13,281 bases of DNA from Flavobacteriales bacterium (GCA_947375085.1 CANCEQ010000073.1:1-13281), one strand, 5' to 3'; shown: positions 1 through 7,336, numbered from the stretch's first letter. The notes: generated by a model not told the origin, from the sequence alone. Numbers and translations: made by a program.

Positions 1-720
1 TTTGATTTAAATTATGTTCTTATTTCTGAAAACGGAAAAATCAAAAAAGATACGTCATTAAATTTAATATGGGATGAGAGGTATTATGACTTTATGTCTT
101 GTAATGCAACTTACAGACAAAAAAGCAAACTTGACTATCCATGCTCAAACGAAAATGAATGTGCTTTATATTTCCCTTTTTCTCAAAACGATAATACTGT
201 TTTGGAATATTTTCTGTGCGGTGATAGAAAATTTGCATACGAAATAACTATTAACAAAAAAGGGGATGGTAAAAGCACACTCTATAACCTAGACACAATT
301 GGACTTATCAACGTTGAGAAATATCACGATGACTTTACAAAATATGTTTTCTTCAAAAATTATCTAGAAAAGAAATATGATAAACTGAATAATTTATCAA
401 GTGAACAATTTGAATTTTTAAATGAGAAAACAAAGGTTAAAATAACAAATAGAAACATTGAATTAAACAAAGATTCATCAAGCTATAAATGGAAAATTAC
501 TGGAGAAAATTGGGAAATTTCATTAGATGGCAGTATTTTTAGTTATTACAATAATCCACCATTAATAAATAGTAATGATAAAGTTTTATATGTAACTGTT
601 TTTAATGAGGATTTTGCATCTTGTCCAGGCTACGGACAAGATACTTTCCCAATTACATACGCTATTAACATTAAAAAAGGGAAAATCATTTGGAAACAAG
701 AAGTAAAATACAAAAATTAG
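1..720 (+). CDS. Unrecognised protein, 5'-truncated by the window edge
   Basis: The reading frame is open from base 1 to the TAG at 718-720, giving 239 visible residues with the true start upstream of the window. The first in-frame ATG, at 94, lies in the middle of what looks like continuous coding sequence and should not be taken as the start. I do not recognise the family. The visible part is rich in Asn, Lys and Tyr, has no membrane segment, and alternates short strand-like stretches with polar turns. Its last residues (YAINIKKGKIIWK) resemble one blade of a PQQ/WD-like beta-propeller ('ALDxKTGKxxW'), which is only a weak hint. The 3' end overlaps the next gene by 31 bp, so the two are probably cotranscribed. 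That this is a coding region is secure; the function is unknown. Confidence 0.75.
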   Translation, partial: FDLNYVLISENGKIKKDTSLNLIWDERYYDFMSCNATYRQKSKLDYPCSNENECALYFPFSQNDNTVLEYFLCGDRKFAYEITINKKGDGKSTLYNLDTIGLINVEKYHDDFTKYVFFKNYLEKKYDKLNNLSSEQFEFLNEKTKVKITNRNIELNKDSSSYKWKITGENWEISLDGSIFSYYNNPPLINSNDKVLYVTVFNEDFASCPGYGQDTFPITYAINIKKGKIIWKQEVKYKN

Positions 721-1487
721 TCAACTATTTAAACTACTTAACTTTTGCAATTTCTATATCTTTTATAGTTGTAACATTTCTATCAGACAATGGTGTTTGG
801 GTGCAAACAAGTTATGGTTATAATATAATTAAATGGCAATTGATCATTCTTTTGTTAGTATTATTTTTAATTACATTCTTGATTGTTAATCTGAAATCTA
901 AAATTTACTCATTACCATTTAGAAATAGGCTTTTGACATTTTTACCTTTTATTTTTTGTCTTGGAATTTTAATAACTTTAATAGCCCAAAGAAAAAATGT
1001 AGCATTCAATAATATTGTTTTTAAATATAATTCAAACAGTGACTTTTGGGCAATAAAAAAAGCAGAAGAGTTTGTCGAAGACTTTTCGCAAAATCAGAAC
1101 AAGGTTATATCTTTTGTTGATAGTGTTCAGAATTTACATGGTAAAATATCCTTTAGTTGGGAGAATGCAGAGGTTTATCTTAATAAGAAAACAAACAAAT
1201 ATAGTGTTGGTTATTCATCACCAAAAATTGAAGTCCCAAATGAAATTGTTGATATTTTGAATTCATTCGAAATTATAAATATTAGCAATGAACAAAATGG
1301 TTTAAAGAATTACACAATTATTCTTAATTCCTACAGATTAAATGGAAAAACATATACTCTTCATTATATCCCTGAAAAAAAAATTAGAGTGAAACAAAGA
1401 GAAGTTTCATTTTTAAATAGTGGAACTTGGCGATATAAAATTAATGATCTCTGGTATATTGAATTCTATGACAGAAGTAACGGTTGA
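690..1487 (+). CDS. Unrecognised small membrane protein with three N-terminal helices, TTG start
   Basis: This 265-residue protein begins with about 12 polar residues. Three hydrophobic segments follow at about residues 13-32, 44-66 and 80-98, and then a soluble C-terminal domain of about 160 residues with alternating strands and Lys/Asn-rich turns. It has no internal methionine, so the start must be a non-ATG codon. TTG at 690 is the best candidate and places the start 31 bp inside the preceding gene, suggesting translational coupling. An A/G-rich stretch (aaaaaaggg) lies 9-17 nt upstream. I do not recognise the C-terminal domain. It may be a membrane-anchored sensor or accessory protein working with the gene upstream, but that rests only on adjacency. 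Confidence 0.65.
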   Translation: METRSKIQKLVNYLNYLTFAISISFIVVTFLSDNGVWVQTSYGYNIIKWQLIILLLVLFLITFLIVNLKSKIYSLPFRNRLLTFLPFIFCLGILITLIAQRKNVAFNNIVFKYNSNSDFWAIKKAEEFVEDFSQNQNKVISFVDSVQNLHGKISFSWENAEVYLNKKTNKYSVGYSSPKIEVPNEIVDILNSFEIINISNEQNGLKNYTIILNSYRLNGKTYTLHYIPEKKIRVKQREVSFLNSGTWRYKINDLWYIEFYDRSNG

Positions 1488-1702
1488 TAATTTCTCTTAC
1501 TTCAGTAGATATGTAATAAATCTATAATCATTTAGTTGGTGGTTGACTTGTTTTTTATCATTCAACCTAACTTATATTTTCTACAACTTAACCTTTTTTT
1601 TAGCTTCTTTAAAGAGTTTGGATTTTAAGTATCTAGTTCAATTATAGATTTTTATATTTTATTAATTAAAAATCAGTTGAATTTAAATTAGATAAAGTTG
1701 TT
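1488..1702. other. Intergenic region ahead of the TonB receptor, with a possible promoter
   Basis: No gene is visible in these 215 bp. A TTG at 1548-1550 is followed after 22 nt by TATATTTT at 1573-1580. This is one base short of the Bacteroidota -33/-7 pattern (TTG-N17-23-TAnnTTTG) and would leave a 5' leader of about 115 nt. A small inverted repeat, GGTTGA (1541-1546) with TCAACC (1562-1567), overlaps it and could be a regulator site or a weak end-of-transcript hairpin for the upstream gene pair. An 11-bp inverted repeat (1518-1528 and 1641-1651) brackets the region. All of these are weak in such AT-rich DNA. Confidence 0.3.
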
Positions 1703-4054
1703 ATGAATAAAATTACCATTCTTTTTTTCTCTATGTTCTCTTTCGTTGTAATGGCGCAAAATAACGAACAAAATATTAGAGGAACAGTAACCGATAAATT
1801 GTCTAAATCTCCTTTAGTTGGAGTGAAAGTTGAGATAAGTTCGCTTCAGAAAGCTACTATAACAGACAGTTTGGGGAATTATGCTTTAACGGGAATCTTA
1901 CCAGATCGTTATGATATTTCAGTTTCGTTTCTTGAATACAAAGACATTTTAATTCCCAATGTGGTTGTAACGACAGGAAAAGAAGTGATTGTTGACATTG
2001 AAATGGAGGAGTCAATAAAAACTAATCTGGAAGAAGTTGTCGTAAAAGCAAATGATAAGTCGGGTTCAATTAATAAATTAGCAACCGTTAGTGCACGTAC
2101 TTTTTCTATGGAAGAAGTCAATAGATATGCAGGAGGAAGAAGTGATCCAGCGAGATTAGCGGCAAACTTTGCAGGTGTAAGCGCGCCAGATGACAGTAGA
2201 AATGACATCGTTATTCGTGGTAATTCTCCAGTAGGAGTTTTATGGAGAATAGATGGAATGAACGTTACAAATCCAAATCATTTTGCTTCTGTAGGAACAA
2301 CTGGAGGAGCAGTGAGTGCATTAAATACAAACCTTTTAAAAAATTCAGACTTTTTTACATCTGCTTTTCCTGCCGAATATGGTAACGCAAATTCAGGAGT
2401 TTTCGATTTAGGATTACGTAATGGGAACAATAAAAAACGTGAAACAACGATTCAAGCTGGAGTAATTACGGGTGCTGAAGCAACAACTGAAGGTCCGATT
2501 AATAGAGCAAAAGGGTCTTCGTATTTAATTGGTTATCGTCGTGCATTAGCAAGTGTAGCACAAGCAGCAGGTATTGACATTGGGACAACTGCAACACCCT
2601 CTTATCAAGATTTGTCGTACAAATTAAATGGTGGAACAACCAAATTTGGTAAATTTTCTACATTTGGAATTTTAGCAAATAGTACCATCAATATTGGAGG
2701 GGGAAGTGGAAATACACTTTATGGAAATGGAAATAAAGTAGATTTCACTAGTAAAATTGGGATAATGGGATTGAATCATTTCAAGCAAGTGAACAAACGT
2801 TCTTATTTTACTTCTTCAATAGGAGTGAATTATTCATATACAAAGCAAGCAGGTTATAAAACAGACGATTTAACCAGTACATCTTTCATAAAAGAAGAAA
2901 ATACAGTTGAAAAAACAAGTTACAATCTGAATACTTCCTACAATACGAAATTAAGTTCTAAAATGTTCTTAAAAATAGGTTTACAAGATGAGGTTATAGG
3001 ATTGTATTTGAATTACAAAACGAAAGAAAATTTAAATGATAGTTACAAGCAAATTTGGGATTACAATAATTCAACCAATTTAGCGCAAGCTTATGTTCAT
3101 CTTAAATACTCTATTTCTACACGATTAAAAATGAATGTTGGTGTTCATTCTCAATATTTTAGTTTGAATAATTCATCTTCGGTAGAACCACGATTAGGAT
3201 TAACATATGTTACAGGTGAAAAAAGCAATATCACATTTGGATATGGTTTACATTCTCAAACACAACCAATCAATGTATATTTTCTTCAATCACAAGACCC
3301 AAGTGGAAATACAGTTTACAACAATAAAAATTTAGATTTTACTAAAAGTCACCATTTCGTTTTAGGTTATTCTCTTCAGCCGAATAAAGAGTGGAGAATT
3401 AAAACTGAAACATACTATCAATCATTATACGATGTTCCTGTGACTTCTTATTCAGGTACTTACTCTATGTTAAATACTGGATCATCTTTCAAAACCGATT
3501 TACAAGATAGTTTAGTAAACAAAGGGACAGGAACAAATTATGGTGTTGAATTAACAGTAGAAAAGTTTTTTAGTAAAGGGTATTATGGTTTGTTTACGAC
3601 TTCTGTCTATGATTCAAAATACAAAGGAAGTGACGGAATTGAACGAAATACCGCTTTTAATGGAAGATATGTTTTTAACTTTTTAGCTGGGAAAGAATGG
3701 AAAGTTGGAGCTAAAAAAATCAATAAATTTTCATTGGATGTAAAATATACGAATGCAGGCGGAAGGGCATATACTTCGATTGATTTAGAAGCTTCAAATT
3801 TGGTAGGTCACGAACAAAGATCGACGGATATTTACGGTTCATATTACGCTAATTACTACCGATTAGATGTTAAAATTGGTTTTGTATTAAATAGTGATAA
3901 ACGAAAAATAGCACAAACTTTCTCATTGGATATTCAAAATGTTACCAATCATAAAAATATTTTTTCTTCCAGTTACGATGATAAACTGAAAGATATACGA
4001 TATACATATCAATTAGGATTTTTTCCTAACTTCATCTACAAATTACAGTTTTAG
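1703..4054 (+). CDS. TonB-dependent outer-membrane receptor with carboxypeptidase-D-like N-terminal domain
   Basis: This 783-residue outer-membrane transporter is expected to bring a ligand into the periplasm using energy from TonB-ExbBD. A signal peptide covers residues 1-18 (cleavage VVMA|QNN). A CarboxypepD_reg-like beta-sandwich follows at about 25-103 (RGTVTD, then DSLGNYALTGI). Next comes the plug domain at about 105-240, with EEVVVKA, the plug motif IVIRGNSPVGVLWRIDG and AEYGNANSG. The remainder is a beta-barrel ending in a terminal Phe, as is usual for barrel insertion. The length is typical for receptors with this domain order. No SusD-like gene is adjacent, so it is not a classic polysaccharide-utilisation SusC. 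The sensor kinase gene starts 5 nt downstream, which suggests that receptor and two-component system respond to one signal. The ligand cannot be read from the sequence. Confidence 0.93.
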   Translation: MNKITILFFSMFSFVVMAQNNEQNIRGTVTDKLSKSPLVGVKVEISSLQKATITDSLGNYALTGILPDRYDISVSFLEYKDILIPNVVVTTGKEVIVDIEMEESIKTNLEEVVVKANDKSGSINKLATVSARTFSMEEVNRYAGGRSDPARLAANFAGVSAPDDSRNDIVIRGNSPVGVLWRIDGMNVTNPNHFASVGTTGGAVSALNTNLLKNSDFFTSAFPAEYGNANSGVFDLGLRNGNNKKRETTIQAGVITGAEATTEGPINRAKGSSYLIGYRRALASVAQAAGIDIGTTATPSYQDLSYKLNGGTTKFGKFSTFGILANSTINIGGGSGNTLYGNGNKVDFTSKIGIMGLNHFKQVNKRSYFTSSIGVNYSYTKQAGYKTDDLTSTSFIKEENTVEKTSYNLNTSYNTKLSSKMFLKIGLQDEVIGLYLNYKTKENLNDSYKQIWDYNNSTNLAQAYVHLKYSISTRLKMNVGVHSQYFSLNNSSSVEPRLGLTYVTGEKSNITFGYGLHSQTQPINVYFLQSQDPSGNTVYNNKNLDFTKSHHFVLGYSLQPNKEWRIKTETYYQSLYDVPVTSYSGTYSMLNTGSSFKTDLQDSLVNKGTGTNYGVELTVEKFFSKGYYGLFTTSVYDSKYKGSDGIERNTAFNGRYVFNFLAGKEWKVGAKKINKFSLDVKYTNAGGRAYTSIDLEASNLVGHEQRSTDIYGSYYANYYRLDVKIGFVLNSDKRKIAQTFSLDIQNVTNHKNIFSSSYDDKLKDIRYTYQLGFFPNFIYKLQF

Positions 4055-4059
4055 CTTTT

Positions 4060-5076
4060 ATGCGAAATAATAAGAAGAGATTTATTTATATGTTGGGAAT
4101 TGGTTTACTAATTTCCAGCATATTTTTAGGTTTCATAATTCGAAGACCTCCACACGGTTATCTACAACCAACGTTTTTCATTCTTATTGCAACATTAATT
4201 ATAATTGAAGGAAATTTAAGAATTGATTCGCTGTTAAATAAGAAAATATCTTGGTTTGAAAATCCTAAAAGAAGAATCTTTTTTCAGTTTGGATTGGCTT
4301 CTATTTTCACCATTTCATCTGTCATTTTATGCCTCCGAATTGCTCATTATTTTATTGATAAAGATGGTAAAAGTCCGCATGGAATATTCAATGATCCAAT
4401 ATTGATTCCGGGTATTTTAGTGACGATTATTGTTTTACTTGTTGATATAGGGATCCAGTTTTACAAATCGTTACAAGCGACTTTATTAGAAACTGAAAAG
4501 CACAAAGCTGAAAGTGCCATTGCTCAATTACAAAATTTAAAAAATCAGATCAATCCTCATTTTTTATTTAATAATTTAAGTATTCTTTCTGCGTTGGTAT
4601 ACAAAGGAGATAGAAAAGCAGTAGAATTTATTAATGAATTTTCTCAAGTATATCGATACGCACTTGCCAATGATAAAATTGAATTAGTGAGTTTAGAGGA
4701 AGAACTTTCATTTTTAAACCATTATATTTATTTACTTTCGATTCGTTTCGAAAAAGGTATTGATTTTAATTTCGCGATTGATAACAAGAAAAAAGAATTA
4801 TTTATACTTCCGATGTGCCTACAAATGTTAGTAGAGAATGTCATACAACACAATGAGATTTCAATTCAGAAACCATTAACAGTGGCGATTTATACTACAG
4901 ATAATTCACTTGTTATTGAAAATAAAATTCAGTTAAGAAGACAAAAGGAAGAAAGTTCTCAAATCGGTTTAGAGAATATTAAAAGAAGATTTTCTCATTT
5001 CTGTGATGAAGAAGTTATAGTTTTAAATGATGGAAACTATTTTAAAGTAATTTTACCATTAATTTCTAAAAGATGA
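4060..5076 (+). CDS. LytS/YpdA-type membrane sensor histidine kinase
   Basis: This 338-residue inner-membrane kinase probably phosphorylates the LytTR regulator encoded next to it. Hydrophobic segments lie at about residues 8-27, 37-50, 73-93 and 114-134, followed by a short coiled-coil linker (about 138-163). The His_kinase domain of the LytS/YehU class has the phospho-acceptor H167 in INPHFLFNNL. The ATPase part shows the N-box (E259, N260, H264, N265 in VENVIQHNE) and a G-box-like SQIGLENIKRRF near 300-311. The classic DxGxG motif is not evident, which is common in Bacteroidota members of the family. There is no separate periplasmic sensing domain, so the membrane helices or a partner such as the receptor may sense the signal. 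The gene starts 5 nt after the receptor and its stop overlaps the next start (ATGA). Confidence 0.92.
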   Translation: MRNNKKRFIYMLGIGLLISSIFLGFIIRRPPHGYLQPTFFILIATLIIIEGNLRIDSLLNKKISWFENPKRRIFFQFGLASIFTISSVILCLRIAHYFIDKDGKSPHGIFNDPILIPGILVTIIVLLVDIGIQFYKSLQATLLETEKHKAESAIAQLQNLKNQINPHFLFNNLSILSALVYKGDRKAVEFINEFSQVYRYALANDKIELVSLEEELSFLNHYIYLLSIRFEKGIDFNFAIDNKKKELFILPMCLQMLVENVIQHNEISIQKPLTVAIYTTDNSLVIENKIQLRRQKEESSQIGLENIKRRFSHFCDEEVIVLNDGNYFKVILPLISKR

Positions 5077-5831
5077 ATGTTGTCATTATTGAAGATGAAA
5101 AAGTTTCTGCAGAACATTTAGCATTGCTTTTGCAAGAAATAAATCCATCCATAAAGGTGATTTTATTTTTAGATTCGGTTGAAGCAAGTATTGAAGCGTT
5201 TAAAAATGGATTAGAAGCTGATTTACTATTTGTAGATATTCATTTATCGGACGGAAATAGTTTTGAAATTTTCACCACAATCAACAATTCAATTCCACTT
5301 ATTTTCACCACTGCTTTTGATAATTATGCCATTCAAGCCTTTAAACACAACAGCATTGATTATCTTCTGAAACCAATTCAATTTGCTGATTTATCAAATG
5401 CAATTGAGAAATTTCAACGTTTTAATAAAGCTGCAATTTCTCCTCAATTAATTGAAACAATTGCTAAAAATTATCAAGTTCAAAATCAAGTATTTAAAAG
5501 TCGTTTTTTAGTCAAGAAAGGTCAAGTTTTAGATTCTATTCCCATCGATTTAGTGCATCATTTTGAGATTAAAGATTCACTTACTTTTTTAGTGAATTTA
5601 AAATCAAATCGTTTTACATTGGATTACACGTTAGATGAGCTAGAGTCGATTTTAGACCCGAAATTATTTTTCCGTATCAATCGTAAAACAATCATTCATA
5701 TTCAAATCATCCAAAAAATTGCAACTTATTTTAACGGACGATTAAGTATCACAGCTGATTTTATTGAAACTGAAAATTGTATCGTCAGTAGAGAAAGAGT
5801 TGCAGAGTTCAAAAAATGGTTAGACCAATGA
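5073..5831 (+). CDS. LytTR-family response regulator
   Basis: This 252-residue cytoplasmic regulator has a CheY-like receiver domain (about 1-120) and a C-terminal LytTR DNA-binding domain (about 148-248). Receiver residues are visible: acidic E7, D8 and E9, phospho-acceptor D55 in FVDIHLSDG, T79/T80, and K100 in DYLLKP. The LytTR part contains FFRINRKTIIHIQIIQKI, the usual core of that fold. The ATG at 5073 overlaps the kinase stop by 4 nt, and its own TGA overlaps the ATG at 5828 of the next gene, so kinase, regulator and Crp-like protein are probably translationally coupled. Likely targets include the cluster itself, but no paired LytTR-type direct repeats stand out upstream of the receptor gene. 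Confidence 0.93.
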   Translation: MNVVIIEDEKVSAEHLALLLQEINPSIKVILFLDSVEASIEAFKNGLEADLLFVDIHLSDGNSFEIFTTINNSIPLIFTTAFDNYAIQAFKHNSIDYLLKPIQFADLSNAIEKFQRFNKAAISPQLIETIAKNYQVQNQVFKSRFLVKKGQVLDSIPIDLVHHFEIKDSLTFLVNLKSNRFTLDYTLDELESILDPKLFFRINRKTIIHIQIIQKIATYFNGRLSITADFIETENCIVSRERVAEFKKWLDQ

Positions 5832-6445
5832 TGGAAAAGAATGTAAAGCTTCGAACAGAAATTGAAAAATTCGTACAATTAACGGATAACGAATGGAATA
5901 TGCTTGAACCATTTATAGAAATTCGTCAGTTGAAAAAGCATACTTTATTTTCTGAAGCAGGTAAAAAGTCGAGCGAAATTGGTTTTGTTTTAGAAGGAGC
6001 CCTTCGACATTTCTATTTGAAAGATGGAGAGGAAAAAACTACTTATTTTTATTTTGAAAATCATTTTGTTTCCAGTTATATCAGCTGCATTACTAGTCAA
6101 CCATCCAAATTATCTATTGAAGCTTTAAGTGATTGCGAACTACTAGTTTTTCCTTATCAAAAAATGCTAGAACTTTTTGAAAAAAGCAATTCGTGGCAAA
6201 AATTCGGACGTTTAATTGCAGAATATCTTGCCATTGGACTTGAAGATAGAATGGTCGGACTATTGATGCTTTCACCTGAAGAGCGCTATATAGATCTTAT
6301 CAGTGGTAATAAAAAGAAAATCATAGAACGTATTCCACAGCATTACATCGCCAATTATTTAGGGATTACAGCTGTAAGTTTGAGTCGGATAAGGAACCGT
6401 GTGAGGGTGGCAGGCCACCCCACCAATTTTATTGGTGGTAACTGA
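5828..6445 (+). CDS. Crp/Fnr-family transcriptional regulator, C-terminus supplied by the repeat element
   Basis: The first half is a cyclic-nucleotide-binding-like beta-barrel (FSEAGKKSSEIGFVLEGALRH, then FENHFVSSY and IEALSDCELLVF). The C-terminal half is a Crp-type winged helix with IPQHYIANYLGIT followed by AVSLSRIRNRV. There are no Cys residues for an Fe-S cluster, and effector binding is uncertain because the canonical phosphate-binding loop is poorly kept. I chose the ATG at 5828, which overlaps the stop of the LytTR gene as ATGATG. Starts at 5816 and 5831 are also in frame. Homologues usually end a few residues after the recognition helix. Here the last 13 codons (6404-6442, RVAGHPTNFIGGN preceded by one Arg) and the TGA fall inside the H1 hairpins of the left repeat, so the native C-terminus seems to have been replaced. 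The DNA-binding helix looks intact and the protein may still work. Confidence 0.88.
   Translation: MMEKNVKLRTEIEKFVQLTDNEWNMLEPFIEIRQLKKHTLFSEAGKKSSEIGFVLEGALRHFYLKDGEEKTTYFYFENHFVSSYISCITSQPSKLSIEALSDCELLVFPYQKMLELFEKSNSWQKFGRLIAEYLAIGLEDRMVGLLMLSPEERYIDLISGNKKKIIERIPQHYIANYLGITAVSLSRIRNRVRVAGHPTNFIGGN
6405..6420. repeat. Extra GC-rich hairpin at the left boundary (left copy only)
   Basis: GGGTGG and CCACCC flank a CAGG loop, a perfect 6-bp stem. It directly abuts hairpin H1 and its CCACC/GGTGG arms could pair with those of H1 in alternative folds. No equivalent stem lies at this place beside the right unit, so it may be remnant target sequence, a degenerate further repeat, or a left-end feature. 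It lies inside the last codons of the Crp-family gene. Confidence 0.55.
6420..6438. repeat. Hairpin H1, left copy
   Basis: CCACCAAT-TTT-ATTGGTGG is a perfect 8-bp stem with a 3-nt loop. It lies 13 nt before H2, the same spacing as in the right copy, although the stem sequence differs. Confidence 0.75.
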
Positions 6446-6451
6446 TAGTTT

Positions 6452-6570
6452 AACTCCGTTGGAGTTATGATTGTTTTGGTTATTGGCGGGAGTGAAATTT
6501 CTTTTAATTTATGAATGTAATAGTTTGATTTTTAATAATCATCTCATAATTAATATTTTATGATGTTGTT
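6452..6570 (+). repeat. Tandem module A: H2 plus conserved block, first copy
   Basis: This 119-nt segment begins with AACTCC-GTT-GGAGTT and carries GGCGGGAGTGAAATTTCT and TTTATGA...TCATAAT. The next module starts exactly 119 nt later with the same hairpin, at the point where units B and C instead have H3. The left array therefore appears to have gained or duplicated one H2-to-H3 module. Confidence 0.75.
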
Positions 6571-6716
6571 AACTCCGTTGGAGTTATGAGTATTTTGGTG
6601 ATTGGTGGGAGTGAAATTTCTATAATTTATGAGTTGTATAAGGTATAATATTAGCAACTATCTCATAATTAGCATTTTGTAGTATTACCAACCCTAGAGG
6701 GGTTGAACTATTCATT

Positions 6717-6737
6717 ACCGCAGGGGCATCCTGCGGT
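6717..6737. repeat. Hairpin H4, left copy
   Basis: ACCGCAGG and CCTGCGGT form a perfect 8-bp stem around a GGCAT loop. It is the most GC-rich hairpin of the unit. In the right copy the fifth pair is T-A instead of C-G and the loop keeps GCAT. Confidence 0.8.
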
Positions 6738-6844
6738 GACAAGAACCTCAGGCTAGCAACCCTGGAGGGGTTGAACTTTTGAGTGTATTTATCAAAAAAA
6801 ATCAATCTAAAGTATTGTGCAATTTCTTTTTAGTTCTTAACTTC

Positions 6845-6870
6845 AGGTAAATTAACAAACAAATTTACCT
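6845..6870 (+). promoter_or_regulatory. Perfect 9-bp inverted repeat touching the transposase start codon
   Basis: AGGTAAATT (6845-6853) and AATTTACCT (6862-6870) are exact reverse complements around an 8-nt AACAAACA loop. The second arm ends at the base before the ATG at 6871. In the mRNA this would fold across the ribosome-loading region, and in DNA it could be a binding site for the transposase. Known IS200 elements keep transposase translation low with a start-site hairpin, so translational control is a reasonable inference. The rest of 6777-6870 is AT-rich with no promoter I can defend. Confidence 0.6.
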
Positions 6871-7326
6871 ATGTCGAGTTACAATAAAATTTATTATCAC
6901 ATTGTTTTTAGTACTAAAAACAGAAATAAAACCTTACCTCTTGAACACAGTGATTTACTCTATCAATATATGTGGGGATTCACGAAAACTAAAAATTGTA
7001 AATTGTTTCGAATTAATGGAATGGAGGAACATTTGCATTTATTCGTAAGCTTACATCCTTCTCTTTCCTTGGCTGATTTTATGAAAGATCTGAAAATATC
7101 TTCTTCACTTTGGTTGAAAAAAAATACTCTTTTCCCATTATTTTCAGGATGGGCAAAAGGTTATGGTGCTTTTACTTATTGCGTAAGGGATGCGGATATG
7201 ATTATTAATTATATTAAAAAGCAAAGAGAACATCATCGTAAAACAGAGTTTAAAGAGGAGTATAAGAGTTTACTCATTGAAAATAAAGTTGAGTTTGATG
7301 ATAAATATTTTTTATTGGATGAGTAA
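6871..7326 (+). CDS. IS200/IS605-like Y1 HUH transposase (RAYT-like)
   Basis: This complete 151-residue protein matches the size of single-domain TnpA enzymes that cut and rejoin single-stranded DNA at hairpin-marked ends. The N-terminal strand IYYHIVFSTKNRNK is typical of the family. The metal-binding HUH motif is H54-L55-H56 in GMEEHLHLFVS. The nucleophile is probably Y114 in NYIKKQ, with Q118 three residues on, the Y-x3-Q spacing of IS608 TnpA. The region before it (GWAKGYGAFTY) and the trailing REHHRKTEFKEEY are also usual for Bacteroidota members. No catalytic residue is missing and there is no frameshift, so it may be active. It has no TnpB/IscB partner. The direct repeats on both sides are its probable substrates. 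RAYT and plain IS200-type TnpA cannot be separated without a phylogeny. Confidence 0.9.
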   Translation: MSSYNKIYYHIVFSTKNRNKTLPLEHSDLLYQYMWGFTKTKNCKLFRINGMEEHLHLFVSLHPSLSLADFMKDLKISSSLWLKKNTLFPLFSGWAKGYGAFTYCVRDADMIINYIKKQREHHRKTEFKEEYKSLLIENKVEFDDKYFLLDE

Positions 7327-7336
7327 GGGGGGACTT

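Larger units (their letters stand above)
6405..6776 (+). repeat. Left repeat array (units A and B)
   Basis: Unit A runs from hairpin H1 through H2 and the conserved block to about 6570. Unit B restarts at H2 (6571) and continues through H3 (6689-6705), H4 (6717-6737) and H5 (6757-6773) to GAAC at 6776. The hairpins are H1 CCACCAAT-TTT-ATTGGTGG; H2 AACTCC-GTT-GGAGTT; H3 CAACCC-TAGAG-GGGTTG; H4 ACCGCAGG-GGCAT-CCTGCGGT; and H5 CAACCC-TGGAG-GGGTTG. Between H2 and H3 lie the GGGAGTGAAATTTCT block and a longer-range dyad TTATGA...TCATAA, both kept in every copy. There is no convincing gene in this stretch. The array immediately follows the Crp-family gene and would be transcribed as its 3' tail. 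Confidence 0.85.

Noticed and set aside
94..720. Complete gene starting at ATG 94
   Set aside because: The same frame is open back to base 1 with coding-like sequence, so the gene is cut by the window edge.
1703..4054. SusC-type polysaccharide-utilisation receptor
   Set aside because: There is no SusD-like gene or carbohydrate-active enzyme next to it, and at 783 residues it is shorter than typical SusC proteins.
6620..6805. Short minus-strand ORF in the repeat array
   Set aside because: It runs through the conserved hairpins, its residues follow repeat structure, and no family resemblance or start signal is seen.
6871..7326. Part of an IS605/IS607 element with TnpB or IscB and a guide RNA
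   Set aside because: No tnpB- or iscB-like frame exists on either strand between the repeats or beside them.
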